This document shows, piece by piece, positions 26,388 to 35,722 of a DNA stretch of 56,863 nucleotides; position 1 is the first letter of the stretch; every line of letters begins with the position of its first letter. This DNA comes from CBDUXT01 sp965371245 (lineage in GTDB: Bacteria; Planctomycetota; Phycisphaerae; UBA1845), in the NCBI GenBank assembly GCA_965371245.1, contig CBDUXT010000029.1:1-56863 (forward strand). The letters run 5' to 3'. The translations under genes were made by a program, and so were the position numbers. The notes beneath the pieces are model-generated. The model was not told the origin of the DNA. It saw nothing but the letters and a program-made list of their open reading frames with translations, and did no database searches.

Positions 26388-29300
26388 TCAAAAGTCCTTC
26401 AACTTGTCCTTGTCATCGAGCGACATGAACTCCCCCGACGAATCAGGAGTCCCGCCGGCGCCTGCACCTACAGCCAAGGGCTTGCGGCTTCGCGCCGTCT
26501 GCGATCCCTTCGGATGAAGGTGTCCCACACCCACATGGAGTTCCCTTCCTCGCTGGCCGGTGGACGACACGGGGATCGCCGTGACGGCAGAGCCGTTCGT
26601 ACGATTCCCGTTGACGAGGGCTGCGAGCTCATTGACCACACTCTTGACGGTGTTCGCCTGGGCGGACAACTGTTCCGCGGCCGATGCCGACTCCTCGGCA
26701 CCCGCGGCGTTCTGCTGCGTGACCTTGTCCATCTGAGACACCGCCGTGTTGACCTGATCCACACCTTGAGCTTGCTCTTCGCTGGCCTTGGTGATGCCGT
26801 CGATCAGGTCTGTCACTTTGGTCACGTCGTTGACGATAGCGCCAAGCGACTTGCCGACTTCACCGGCGACATCCGTGCCTTCCTTGGCTTTGTTGGTCGA
26901 GTTCTCGATGAGTCCGGTTGTCTCGCGGGCGGCCTCGGCGGCACGCTGCGCCAAGTTGCGCACCTCATCGGCCACCACGGCGAATCCCTTGCCGTGCTCG
27001 CCCGCACGGGCGGCTTCCACGGCTGCGTTCAGTGCCAACAGGTTCGTCTGGAAGGCGATCTCCTCGATCACCTTGATGATCTTGCTGATCTGGCCGGACG
27101 AGTCATTGATGGCGGTCATCGCCTCATTGAGCTGGTGCATGGTCTTGTTGCCGTTTTGGGCGGCGTCCCGTGCCTGGCCGCTGAGGTTGTTGGCCTCCTT
27201 GGCATTCTCCGCGTTGGTGCGGGTCATGGCAGCCATCTGCTCCAGTGCGGAGCTGGTCTCTTCGAGCGACGACGCCTGTTCACTGGCACCTTCCGCCAAT
27301 TGTTGGCTGGCGGTGGAAACCTGAGCGGCTGCATCATTGACTTGGTCGGCGCCCTCGTTAAGGCCCGCGATGATGCGGTTGATCGGCTTGCTGATGGAAC
27401 GCGCAATGATGACACTGACAAGCGTCACTAGCACCGCGGCGATCACACCCAACGCACCGACCCACGTCAGCAGCTTGGTGCCTGCGGAGGATGCGGTTGC
27501 CTTCATATCCACGACTGCGGCCATCGCCTCAGACTCGTCGATCTCGGCCAAGAGCGCCCAGCGGGTTCCGTAGATATCGACCGGCGTGTAAGCGCTCAAG
27601 ACCGGGTTGCCGTTGTAATCGATGACGATCTTGACGTCGGTTTCGCCATTCAGTGCCGCATTGGCTGCGTCGGTATCGACCGCCCCCTTCGACGGATTCC
27701 TGAACGACGCCGCGACGGTATGGTTCACGGCATCAAGGAAGGAGTCGGACCGCATCAGCTTGTCCGGGCCGACCAGGTAGGTCTCGCCCGTCTCGCCCAT
27801 GCCCGCGCGAACACCCATAATGTTGTTGACCCCTTCGAGCGGTAATTGCAGGGCGATCACCAGTTCCACTTTTCCGTCCTGCACGCATGGCTGGGCGACG
27901 AATGCCGCCGGCGCACCGTTACTCGGCTCGTACGGCCTAAAATCGGCAAAACCGAACCTCTTGGTTTGCAACACCTCTCTTGTGACCGCTCCAAGGTTGG
28001 AGCTGCTGAATTTTCCGTTCACGAAGTTGGTCCGGTAGTCGGACTCTCTGGCCACCGTGTAGAAGCAGTAGCCGTCGGGGTTCATGAGGAACAGGTCGTA
28101 GTAACCGTACTTGTCCGTGTATTTCTTGAAGAAGTAGGTGCCGTTCTCGTCCTTGGGACAAAACGCCTCAGCCACGTCGATCTCGGCAATCAGCGCCCAG
28201 CGGGTGCCGAACACATCGATGGGTGTATAGGCGCTCAGTACCGGGTTGCCGTTGTAGTCGAGGATCACTTTCTCCTCACTCTTGCCGGCCAGGGCCGCAT
28301 CCGCTGCATCGGTATCCACCGACCCCTTTGACGGATTCCTAAATGAAGCGGCCACCGTGTGGTTCTTCGCGTCAAGGAAGGAATCGGAGCGCATCAGCTT
28401 GTCGGGGCCGACAAGGTAGGTTTCACCCGTCTCGCCCATGCCGGCCCGCACGCTCATGATCCCGTTGACCGCGTCCAGCGGAAGCTGCAACGCGACAATC
28501 AGCTCGATATCACTTCCGTTCACGACCGGCTGGGCGACGAACGCACAGGGCTCGTCGTTGCTGGGCGCGTAGGGCCTGAAGTCGGCGAAGCCGAACTGCC
28601 TCGTCTTCAACACCGTACGCGTCAACTCGCCAAGGTTTGAGTCCTTGTACCTGCCGTTGACAAAGTTCGTTTGATAGTCCGCCTCCTTGGCCACAGTATA
28701 GAAGCAGTATCCGTCCGGATTCATGAGGAACAGGTCGTAGTAGCCATACTGTTCCTTGTACTGCGTGAAGAAATCCTTGTCCTTGCCCTCAATCTTGGGA
28801 CAAAGCGCCTCGGCCACGTCGATTTCGGAGATACAGACCCAGTTCAAGCCCGCAATCGTGAGGGGCGCGTAGGCGCTTAACACGGGGTTGCCGTTGTAGT
28901 CGAGAAGAATATCCGCACCCGACCGACCCGCCAACCCCGCGCGAGTCGCCTCGGTGTTCACGCCGTTCTCTTCGACCGTTCCCGCAAAAGAGGCTTTGAC
29001 GGAGTGTCCCTGGGGGTCGAGATAGGAGTCGCTGCGCATGAGCTTGTCCGGGCCGACAACGTAGCTCTCACCCGTCTCGCCCATGCCGCTGCGCTCCTGC
29101 ATGATGTTGTTGATGGCATCCAGCGGAAGCTGCAAGGCCACGACCCCGAGGGTCTTGCCTCCCTGCTTGATCGGTGCGCCGACGAAGGCGCAGGGCTCGT
29201 TGTTGGACGGGGCGTAGGGAGCGAAGTCTTCAAGTGAAGTCCGGTTCAGCGATTTCAGGAAGCAGCGCCCCAATGGGCTATCCTTGAGCGGTCCAGTGGC

Positions 29301-29999
29301 GACGTTCTCGCCCAGATCGGACTCCTTGGCCACGGTGTAAACCACGTTGCCGTCCTCCGCGATCAGGAACAGATCGTAGTAGCCGTATTCCTTCTTGTAT
29401 TGCACCAGCCAGCGGCCGAATTGCGACTCAGCCTTGTCCCATTCAGCTCCGCCGATTCTGGAGCCGTTGGCCATGAAGCCCTCTTCGAAGGCCTGAATGG
29501 CCGCGGAAACCGAATCGTTGCCCGAGAGTACCGATGCGTCACCGAGGCGCTCGGTGAAGTAGCTTTCGATCTGGTTTTTCTTGATCGCCTGGACCGCCGC
29601 TAGCTTGTTGAACGCCTCAAAGCGCAGGGTGTTGACCGTTTCAACCAACACGCCCATATCGCCTTTGCGTTCGGAGAAATAATTCTCGATTTGTTTCTTC
29701 TTCACCTCGCGCAGGGACTTCAGCTTGTTGAGCGCCTCGAAACGCAGGGTGCCAACGGTATCGACCAGCACGGCCATATCGCCCTGACGCTCGCTGAAGT
29801 AGGTCTCGATCTGCTTCTTCTTTACATCGCGCATGGCGACGAGCTGGTTGCTGGCCTTGACCTCCAGGTCGGCGCTGCCCTTCTGCTCGATCGCATCCAT
29901 TCCGCTGTCGGCGGTGTTGTAGCTGACAAAGGCGACAACGCCGAGCGGGATAAGGCCGCAGCCCAGGAACGATGTGACCAACTTTGTACCTAATGTCAT
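26388..29999 (-). CDS. Methyl-accepting chemotaxis protein with three tandem Cache sensors
   Basis: A 1,203-residue receptor, about twice the usual length. TM1 lies near residues 8-28. Residues 59-158 hold a 40-residue motif repeated three times (VKKKQIExYFSER at 59, 99 and 139). Three Cache sensor units follow with an exact 213-residue period (YGYYDLF at 205, 418 and 631). The second and third are nearly identical, and each ends YNGNPVLSAY and W..I/L-EID. TM2 is near 843-867 (WVGALGVIAAVLVTLVSVIIA), then HAMP 868-920 and the signalling hairpin, whose tip has EIAFQTNLLALNAAVEAARAGEHGKGFAVVADEVR at 980-1014. There is no CheR pentapeptide, the tail ending DKLKDF. The ligand is unknown. Confidence 0.93.
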   Translation of the reverse strand: MTLGTKLVTSFLGCGLIPLGVVAFVSYNTADSGMDAIEQKGSADLEVKASNQLVAMRDVKKKQIETYFSERQGDMAVLVDTVGTLRFEALNKLKSLREVKKKQIENYFSERKGDMGVLVETVNTLRFEAFNKLAAVQAIKKNQIESYFTERLGDASVLSGNDSVSAAIQAFEEGFMANGSRIGGAEWDKAESQFGRWLVQYKKEYGYYDLFLIAEDGNVVYTVAKESDLGENVATGPLKDSPLGRCFLKSLNRTSLEDFAPYAPSNNEPCAFVGAPIKQGGKTLGVVALQLPLDAINNIMQERSGMGETGESYVVGPDKLMRSDSYLDPQGHSVKASFAGTVEENGVNTEATRAGLAGRSGADILLDYNGNPVLSAYAPLTIAGLNWVCISEIDVAEALCPKIEGKDKDFFTQYKEQYGYYDLFLMNPDGYCFYTVAKEADYQTNFVNGRYKDSNLGELTRTVLKTRQFGFADFRPYAPSNDEPCAFVAQPVVNGSDIELIVALQLPLDAVNGIMSVRAGMGETGETYLVGPDKLMRSDSFLDAKNHTVAASFRNPSKGSVDTDAADAALAGKSEEKVILDYNGNPVLSAYTPIDVFGTRWALIAEIDVAEAFCPKDENGTYFFKKYTDKYGYYDLFLMNPDGYCFYTVARESDYRTNFVNGKFSSSNLGAVTREVLQTKRFGFADFRPYEPSNGAPAAFVAQPCVQDGKVELVIALQLPLEGVNNIMGVRAGMGETGETYLVGPDKLMRSDSFLDAVNHTVAASFRNPSKGAVDTDAANAALNGETDVKIVIDYNGNPVLSAYTPVDIYGTRWALLAEIDESEAMAAVVDMKATASSAGTKLLTWVGALGVIAAVLVTLVSVIIARSISKPINRIIAGLNEGADQVNDAAAQVSTASQQLAEGASEQASSLEETSSALEQMAAMTRTNAENAKEANNLSGQARDAAQNGNKTMHQLNEAMTAINDSSGQISKIIKVIEEIAFQTNLLALNAAVEAARAGEHGKGFAVVADEVRNLAQRAAEAARETTGLIENSTNKAKEGTDVAGEVGKSLGAIVNDVTKVTDLIDGITKASEEQAQGVDQVNTAVSQMDKVTQQNAAGAEESASAAEQLSAQANTVKSVVNELAALVNGNRTNGSAVTAIPVSSTGQRGRELHVGVGHLHPKGSQTARSRKPLAVGAGAGGTPDSSGEFMSLDDKDKLKDF
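27516..29393 (-). repeat. Triplicated Cache-domain coding repeat (639-bp period)
   Basis: Three in-frame units of 213 codons. Units two and three share long identical runs (MGETGETYLVGPDKLMRSDS, YGYYDLFLMNPDGYCFYTVA). The first unit is more diverged (SGMGETGESYVVGPDKL), so the latest duplication is between units two and three. Confidence 0.9.
29526..29825 (-). repeat. Triplicated 40-codon helical repeat at the MCP N-terminus
   Basis: Three units of 120 bases encode KKKQIExYFSERxGDMxVLVxTVxTLRFEAxNKL. They probably form a long periplasmic helix between the first membrane helix and the first Cache domain. Unit three is the most diverged at its end. Confidence 0.85.
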
Positions 30000-30185
30000 G
30001 ACTCGTTTCTCCGTTTGATGTTGAAGTTTCGCGGGAACTTACGCTTAAGTTCAAGCCGTACGCCGTGCCCAGCTGCGGCGCCTCCATGCCCACGGGTCGT
30101 TCCTTCTGTCCTCAACACAACACGGAATCGCTCTTTCATCCTCACTTGCACTGTCAATTGCGAGGCACTGGTCGCCTCGTGGAAT

Positions 30186-30536
30186 CTAATCCATTGCAAC
30201 CGCGCATTCATCGCCACGCGCGTCGGCTATGGCATAACGCAGTGGGAGATCACCGGGCCAGACTTCTCCGTTGGATATCTCGATGATGCGATCGATAACA
30301 ACGAGTTTCGTGGCCAGGCTATGCCTCCACCAGGATTCAAGGAAATACTCGAGTAGCGCGAGCCGGTGCGTCGAATGGCGTTCGTCGAGCAGTGCCGACG
30401 CCAACGTGGATCTCACGAAGTCGATCTGCTCGGGCGTGAGCTGTCGCATGGTTTCTTCCAGGCGGCGCAGTTCCTCGCGTGGCATCGCCATCAAGGCGTC
30501 AGCCATCTCACCGATCGATTTTTCGAGTCCTTGCAT
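30186..30536 (-). CDS. Small helical hypothetical protein upstream of the MCP
   Basis: A 116-residue protein. GAAGGAG lies seven bases before the ATG at 30536. It is cytoplasmic and mostly helical (KSIGEMADALMAMPREELRRLEETMRQLTPEQIDFVRSTLASALLDERH), then a Trp-rich segment (YFLESWWRHSLATKLVVIDRIIEI). I do not recognise a family. It is in the same direction as the MCP but 186 bases away. The intervening gap (30000-30185) shows no further gene. A regulatory or adaptor role for the chemosensory genes is only a guess. Confidence 0.55.
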   Translation of the reverse strand: MQGLEKSIGEMADALMAMPREELRRLEETMRQLTPEQIDFVRSTLASALLDERHSTHRLALLEYFLESWWRHSLATKLVVIDRIIEISNGEVWPGDLPLRYAIADARGDECAVAMD

Positions 30537-30913
30537 ATCTGCTCCTTCTTTGGGGCTCTTCCGCAGAATCTGTGGGTCCTCCCGGAGGCGCTCAAGCCTC
30601 GGGGAGCCCGTCCGCAGGCCGCCTGCGTCCCACCCTATCGGCCGTCGCCCGCTCGCTTCGCTCGTTTGGGCGAGCGACGGCCGACAGGGTCCCGAGCCGC
30701 AGGCGGAGAAGCCGCTCAGATGGCGGTGAAAGCAACGCCTTCAAACTCGATGTCGGTTTCGGCCCACCTGTCGCAGAGGCAGGTCGGCCCGCAAGGCCTC
30801 AAAAACCGGGTTTTTCGCCGTGCAGGGCGGTCTCACGCACCCACAGATTCTGCTGAGGAGGCTTCTCTGGGGGCGCGACGTCTATCGACAGGCTTGTGGA
30901 TCGCTTCGCCGGT

Positions 30914-31081
30914 CCTTGGCGGCGCTCCCGAACTCATACACCTGCCAGCGTCGTGGCACAGGATCCCGCGCTGCTCCTCCCTTGGCGGCGCTCCCGAACT
31001 CATACACCTGCCAGCATTCGAGTCGGTCGCCCGGTCTGTCGCAGCCCTTGGCGGCGCTCCCGAACTCATACACCTGCCAGC
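30914..31081. CRISPR. Orphan CRISPR-like mini-array: three 36-bp repeats, two 30-bp spacers
   Basis: Three identical 36-base repeats occur at 30914-30949, 30980-31015 and 31046-31081 (start CCTTGGCGGCGCTCC, end ACACCTGCCAGC). The two gaps, 30950-30979 and 31016-31045, are each exactly 30 bases and unlike each other. The 36/30 geometry is that of type II or V CRISPR arrays, and the repeat ends are weakly complementary (TTGGC and GCCAG). There are no cas genes nearby, no AT-rich leader and no degenerate fourth copy. The period of 66 is a multiple of three, so a coding origin cannot be excluded, but frames across it look non-genic. Confidence 0.5.
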
Positions 31082-31715
31082 CGCATCGCTATGCCGGGTG
31101 GACTGGTGTCATCCTCCGATCCCAGCTCGCCGTCAAGCGTCGGCTCCCATGACGATCGGCATGCAAGCTGGAGACATCGATGGGACGTTCGTCCCATTCT
31201 TGATGCCCGCTACCAGTCACAGCGCGCCGGACGGGTCCTTCCGCCTCCCTCCCGCTCGCCGGCTGAACATTCCCACGCCGTGCTCAGTCCCCGGCCGGAT
31301 TGCGCAACCCACGCGGCTGCACACGGCAATTGCCTCAGGTCGAGGTCAGCCAGGCTGAGATCTCGCGGGCGCGACCTGCGCTTGGCTGCCGATCCTGGGC
31401 TTCCACGTGCCTCAGGGAGTGGGCTGCCGGCTTTTTTCGAGGACATCGACGCCTGATCGTCCTCCGGTCGAGGTGTCTACGGCCCGATCGCAATCGTCGG
31501 AGCTGATCACGCTGTGGCGCGGGCTTGGCGCTGGTGCTATCCGTCAAGGATGGCGAATCTCAACCTGAAGTTGGATTCGCGTTCCAACATGGCGGATCTT
31601 GCCTGGCAGCTGCGTGGAGGCCGATAAAACTCGTGCAGCCGGACCTCGTGGGCCGCTCCGCGCCGAGTACCGTGGCAGACAGTGGTACGTCGGATGCCAG
31701 CGGTGAGAGAGGAAC
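31082..31715. other. Gap without a recognisable gene
   Basis: About 630 bases between the CRISPR-like array and the histidine kinase gene. No frame carries a known motif and no rRNA, tRNA or strong terminator was seen. A tracr-like partial match to the repeat was looked for by eye without a convincing hit. The flank on the other side of the array (30537-30913) likewise shows no gene but contains an inverted repeat pair near 30647-30683 (GGCCGTCGCCCGCTCG and CGAGCGACGGCC). Confidence 0.4.
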
Positions 31716-34091
31716 ATGGCTGCCAGCCATAACGGTGACAAGCGGAAGCGGGTCATGACAGAATCGCCCCAATCTCCGAGACAGTCTCCGCCCCTGAAGT
31801 GCGCCGGGTTCATCCTCGCGGCGGGGTGGACGGCGGTCATCGTCCTGGGCGTGGGCTGGCAGTTCCTCGGAGAGTACGAGAATACACTGAAAACGGCGCG
31901 CATCCAGGCGTCGAACTCCTATGAGAAGGACCTGGTCTATCGCCGCTGGGCCGCCGGTCACGGCGGCGTCTACGTCCCCGCGACCGAGGAGACACCGCCC
32001 AACCCCTACCTGGCACATCTCGAGAATCGCGACGTCACAACCACATCGGGTCTGAAACTGACACTGGTGAATCCGGCGTACATGACACGTCAGGTGCATG
32101 AGCTGGGGCGCGAGCAATACGGCCACCAGGGCCACATCACCAGCCTCAACCCGCTACGTCCGGGAAACGCCCCGGACGCATGGGAAACCCAAGCGCTCGG
32201 CGCGTTCGAGGGCGGCGAAACTGAGGTGGCCGAACTCGCGATGATCGGGGACCAGGAATACCTGCGCCTCATGCGACCCTTGATCACCGAGGCGAGCTGC
32301 CTGAAGTGCCACTTGCGCCAAGGCTACGAAGTGGGCGACGTGCGCGGCGGGATCAGCGTGTCGGTTCCGATGGCGCCGCTATGGTCGATCATGTATGGCG
32401 ACATGGCGGCCGTAACGATGGGCTGCGGCGTCGTTTGGTTGTTGGGCCTCGGCGGGATCAGTATCGGTGTTTCGCGTGTGAGGCGGCGCCTTCACGAACG
32501 CGACCGGGCGGAGGGTGAGCTGAAGCAGAGGACGCACGATCTCGGCGAGCGGATCAAGGAGCTGAATTGCCTTTACGTCATCTCCAAACTCGCGGAGCAA
32601 CCGGACATTACCGTGGAGCAGATCCTCCGCGGAACAATCGATATCATTCCTTCGAGCTGGCAGTACCCGGCGGTCACCACGGCGCGAATCAGTCTGAAAG
32701 ACCGCGTGTACCGCACAGCTCATTTTGGCGAGAGTCAATGGCGACAGGCCGCCGAAATCGTCGTGCATGGAGAGCCAATCGGCAGTGTGGAGGTCTACTA
32801 TCTCAGGAAACAGCCCGCCAGTCACGAAGGTCCGTTCTTGAAGGAGGAACGAAGTCTGATCAACGCGATCGCCGAGCAGTTGGGAAAGACCATCCAGCGA
32901 ATCCAGGTCGAAAAGGAGCAGGCAGAGCTCAAGCAGCAACTTCACCAGGCGCAGAAGATGGAGGCCGTCGCCCAGCTGGCCGGTGGCGTGGCCCACGACT
33001 TCAACAACCTTCTTACGGTGATCGGCGGCTACGTGGACTTGGCCAAGAACGCATTGCCGAAGGGTCACAAAGCGGTCGAGTCGCTGAGCGCCGTCCAGGA
33101 GGCTGCTGAACAGGCGGCCGGGGTCACGAGATCTCTCCTGACCTTCAGCCATAAGATGGAAGCCAGGAAGGAACCGGTTGAGCTGCAGGCTTCCGTCGAT
33201 ACGTCTCTCCGCCTGCTGCGTCACGTGTTGCCGGCCTGTATCGAGGTGGTGACTGACGCCGCGGGCGAGCCGGTATGGGTTCGCGCCGATAGGACCCAAC
33301 TGCAACAGATCATCATAAATCTGGCGATCAATGCCCGGGACGCCATGCCCGCCGGCGGGACGCTGAGAGTCTCGGTCTCCCAATCCGCTCTGACTCCAAA
33401 GGAGCCAGTCGCCCCTGGCGAGCCAGACGGGCTGGTTGCTCGATTGGTGATGAGCGACACGGGTACGGGGATGGAACCCGACGTGCGCGAACGCATCTTC
33501 GAACCGTTCTTCACGACGAAGCCAAGAGGGCAGGGCACCGGCCTCGGGTTGGCGATCATTCACAGCATCGTTGAGGATCATGCCGGGCACATCCGGGTAG
33601 AATCCGAGCCGGGGACGGGAACGACCTTCACTGTGGAGCTACCCCTCCTTGAAATCGACGCGTTGCGGGATGCCCCCGAAGAGGCCGCTCCCCCGAGACG
33701 AGGGCGAGGCGAAGTGGTGCTGTTGGCTGAGGACAACCGACATGTGCGCGGCATCCTCATTTCAGCACTGGAATCACTGGACTACGAAGTTGTCCAGGCG
33801 GACGACGGATGGACCCTCATGGACTGTTTTGAGCGTCATCGCAAACGGATCGAGCTGTTGGTCGTCGATGTCGATTTACCCAAGCGCAGCGGGCTCGATT
33901 GTATGCGTGAGATTCGTTCGAGCGGCGGCTTCGCCCCGGCCATCGTCATGACCGGCAGCGCGGGCGCGGGGTTGGAGAAGCAGCTTGACCGGGACACAAC
34001 CCTGCTCCGCAAGCCGTTTCAGATCACCGAGTTCACCGCGCTGGCAGGCAACGTTCTGGCCGCGCGGCGTCAGCGGGAGGGACGGAGGTGA
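31716..34091 (+). CDS. Hybrid histidine kinase with DUF3365-like heme-motif sensor
   Basis: A 791-residue membrane kinase. TM1 is near residues 30-50 (AGFILAAGWTAVIVLGVGW). The periplasmic sensor has NPAYMTRQVHEL and a c-type heme motif CLKCH near residue 197 (TEASCLKCHLRQGYEVGDVRGGISVSVPM), typical of the DUF3365/Tll0287-like redox sensors. TM2 is near 230-250. A coiled coil and GAF-like region (LYVISKLAEQPDITVEQIL) precede HisKA with the phosphorylated His near 426 (AGGVAHDFNNLLTVIGGY). The ATPase has NLAINARDAMP, DTGTGM and GTGLGLAI. A receiver domain (665-785) has LAEDNRHVRG and VVDVDLPKRSG. It overlaps the response regulator gene by four bases. Confidence 0.92.
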   Translation: MAASHNGDKRKRVMTESPQSPRQSPPLKCAGFILAAGWTAVIVLGVGWQFLGEYENTLKTARIQASNSYEKDLVYRRWAAGHGGVYVPATEETPPNPYLAHLENRDVTTTSGLKLTLVNPAYMTRQVHELGREQYGHQGHITSLNPLRPGNAPDAWETQALGAFEGGETEVAELAMIGDQEYLRLMRPLITEASCLKCHLRQGYEVGDVRGGISVSVPMAPLWSIMYGDMAAVTMGCGVVWLLGLGGISIGVSRVRRRLHERDRAEGELKQRTHDLGERIKELNCLYVISKLAEQPDITVEQILRGTIDIIPSSWQYPAVTTARISLKDRVYRTAHFGESQWRQAAEIVVHGEPIGSVEVYYLRKQPASHEGPFLKEERSLINAIAEQLGKTIQRIQVEKEQAELKQQLHQAQKMEAVAQLAGGVAHDFNNLLTVIGGYVDLAKNALPKGHKAVESLSAVQEAAEQAAGVTRSLLTFSHKMEARKEPVELQASVDTSLRLLRHVLPACIEVVTDAAGEPVWVRADRTQLQQIIINLAINARDAMPAGGTLRVSVSQSALTPKEPVAPGEPDGLVARLVMSDTGTGMEPDVRERIFEPFFTTKPRGQGTGLGLAIIHSIVEDHAGHIRVESEPGTGTTFTVELPLLEIDALRDAPEEAAPPRRGRGEVVLLAEDNRHVRGILISALESLDYEVVQADDGWTLMDCFERHRKRIELLVVDVDLPKRSGLDCMREIRSSGGFAPAIVMTGSAGAGLEKQLDRDTTLLRKPFQITEFTALAGNVLAARRQREGRR

Positions 34092-34744
34092 GGAAGCCGA
34101 TCTCTCTTCTCCTGGTAGATGACCACGCCTTGATGCGAAACATGCTCGCGGATCGCCTCGCCGAAGAGCAGGATATGCAGGTTGTGGGAACCGTTGAGAA
34201 CGCCGACGCCGCCCTGGCCGAGGCCATCAGGCAAGAGCCCGACATCATCTTGATGGATATCGACATGCCGGGTCTTTCCTGCTTCCATTCCGCCCGGACG
34301 ATACAGAGACTGTGCTCCAAGACGTGCATCATCTTTCTCAGCGCGTTCTTCCACGATCGCTATATCGAACAGGCGCTTGCGGTCGAGGCAGCAGGCTATC
34401 TGACGAAGAGCGAGCCACCGGAATCGGTCATCGCCGCGATTCGCGCCGCCGCGGCTGGGAAAAGCTACTTCTCGCCTGAGGTGCGAGCGCGCATCGTGGT
34501 CGATTCAGACGGAACCCGGCTGGCACAGACAAGGCGATCCCGCGCCTCTACGCTCTCGGACCGGGAACTGGAGGTTCTGCGCTACCTCGCCCGTGGCATG
34601 TCAAAGAAGGAAATCGCCCGGACCATGCACATCAGCGCAAAAACAGTCAGCAACCACACCACCCACGTGATGGACAAGCTGGACATCCACGACCGCGTCG
34701 AACTGTCCCGGTTCGCCATCCGGGAAGGGCTTGCGGAGGCGTAG
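34088..34744 (+). CDS. NarL/LuxR-type response regulator
   Basis: 218 residues from GTG 34088, overlapping the kinase stop (GTGA), so this is surely its partner. The receiver domain has LLLVDDHALMRN (acidic pair), IILMDIDMPG (phosphorylated Asp near 57), IIFLSAF and AAGYLTKS (conserved Lys). The C-terminal LuxR helix-turn-helix is LSDRELEVLRYLARGMSKKEIARTMHISAKTVSNHTTHVMDKL. Such proteins bind DNA after phosphorylation. The targets are unknown. With a heme-motif sensor, redox or gas control would make sense, and the truncated-hemoglobin gene 1.4 kb downstream is a possible but unproven target. Confidence 0.94.
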   Translation: MRKPISLLLVDDHALMRNMLADRLAEEQDMQVVGTVENADAALAEAIRQEPDIILMDIDMPGLSCFHSARTIQRLCSKTCIIFLSAFFHDRYIEQALAVEAAGYLTKSEPPESVIAAIRAAAAGKSYFSPEVRARIVVDSDGTRLAQTRRSRASTLSDRELEVLRYLARGMSKKEIARTMHISAKTVSNHTTHVMDKLDIHDRVELSRFAIREGLAEA

Positions 34745-35309
34745 GAAGAAGCCGGCGCCCCGCCTCGCGGTAAGCTATCGACGCCCGCTCGCCAGAATGG
34801 GAAGAACGTCCCATGGCGTCATCCCTCCATGATTCACGATACAACAAGGACTCGCTAGCACGACTTGTCTCGGTGCGTGCCGGCCCAAGGGCGGGGTTCC
34901 GGACATGGTCAGACGTGGTCACCTCCCGATGGGCCGCGTCTGCCGGATTCTTCGGCCTTGGGCCGGCGTACCGGGCGAACTGTCCACAAAGATCATTGAT
35001 CGACTGCCTTCTGGGGACCACGAACGGGTCTGTAATGCGTCCATGGACGTGTTCGATCCCCGGCTGGGAAGAAGCTGGTGCGGTCGCCGCGGATCCTCGC
35101 AACTTTCGATGACGGGGTTCTGTTCCGTCAGAGTGTGTGCGACCTGGCCGCGGCGGCGTCCGGCCACAGGAAAGAAACGGAACGCGCTGCGCCAGGTGCC
35201 CACACCTCGGCAGAGCATGCCCCGATGACGAGCACAATCCGTTACGCAATATCGGCGTATAGAGCCTGTGCCAAGCATGGACCAAGGTATGAAGGAACGT
35301 GACTCCACA
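34745..35309. other. Gap without a supported gene
   Basis: This stretch follows the response regulator. A long reverse frame covers it but has no family features and an Arg/Pro/Ser-rich composition typical of a shadow. No RNA gene or strong hairpin was seen. Confidence 0.4.
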
Positions 35310-35627
35310 ATGGAACCCGGCGACAGAATCCTGCCACAGTTGCAGCGGTACGATGGGACCCGCCCTGACCAACTCCTTGGCAACATCCCGTACTATCTCG
35401 CGCGTGCGATCCTCGGACACCATGCGTTCGAAACCATCGAGTCGCTCATCGTGTTTTGCGAGGACCCGGACAATCTTCAGCCCTGGCTGCCGAGCGAAAC
35501 CGATCGGATCGTCTTCTCTAATGAGCTTGTCCAACGGCTGCGCGAAATACGTTCCGACGCCCCCATAAGCCCACAGACCGCTGTCGAGACGGGTTGGCCC
35601 CGGTCAGTGGCCTCAAGTAACGCCTGA
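35310..35627 (+). CDS. Small hypothetical protein
   Basis: 105 residues from the ATG at 35310 (MEPGDRILPQLQRYD). An in-frame GTG at 35268 would add 14. AAGGAA lies about 13 bases upstream. It is cytoplasmic, with a likely helical core (LLGNIPYYLARAILGHHAFETIESLIVFCEDPDNLQPWLPSETDRI) and a Pro/Ser-rich tail. I do not recognise a family. Codon use is similar to real genes nearby, but there is no independent support. Confidence 0.4.
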   Translation: MEPGDRILPQLQRYDGTRPDQLLGNIPYYLARAILGHHAFETIESLIVFCEDPDNLQPWLPSETDRIVFSNELVQRLREIRSDAPISPQTAVETGWPRSVASSNA

Positions 35628-35683
35628 GCTGTCCTGTCCATCCGTTACCGTACGAAGGATCGTGCCGCGCCACGTCATGATCA

Positions 35684-35722
35684 GGGGGAACTCGGGGGAA
35701 CTCGGGGAACTCGGGGGAACTC
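35684..35722. repeat. Short tandem repeat of GGGGGAACTC
   Basis: Four copies of a 9-10-base unit (GGGGGAACTC, third copy one G shorter), followed by GGGACAGTCACCTATAT. This string with the GGGACAGTCACCT tail is often seen beside IS200-like or REP-associated transposase remnants. No transposase gene is present here. Confidence 0.6.

Noticed and set aside
26514..27431. Long plus-strand frame opposite the MCP signalling domain
   Set aside because: Shadow of the conserved hairpin tip on the minus strand, with no family motif of its own.
30366..31358. Long plus-strand frame across the CRISPR-like repeats that reads a repeated GGAPELIHLPA motif
   Set aside because: It exists only because the 66-base period is a multiple of three. 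There is no start signal or family, and the spacer parts look non-coding. Overlaps the start region of other frames.
34647..35534. Minus-strand frame of 295 residues between the response regulator and the small hypothetical gene
   Set aside because: No motif and it overlaps the conserved end of the LuxR domain. Judged a shadow.
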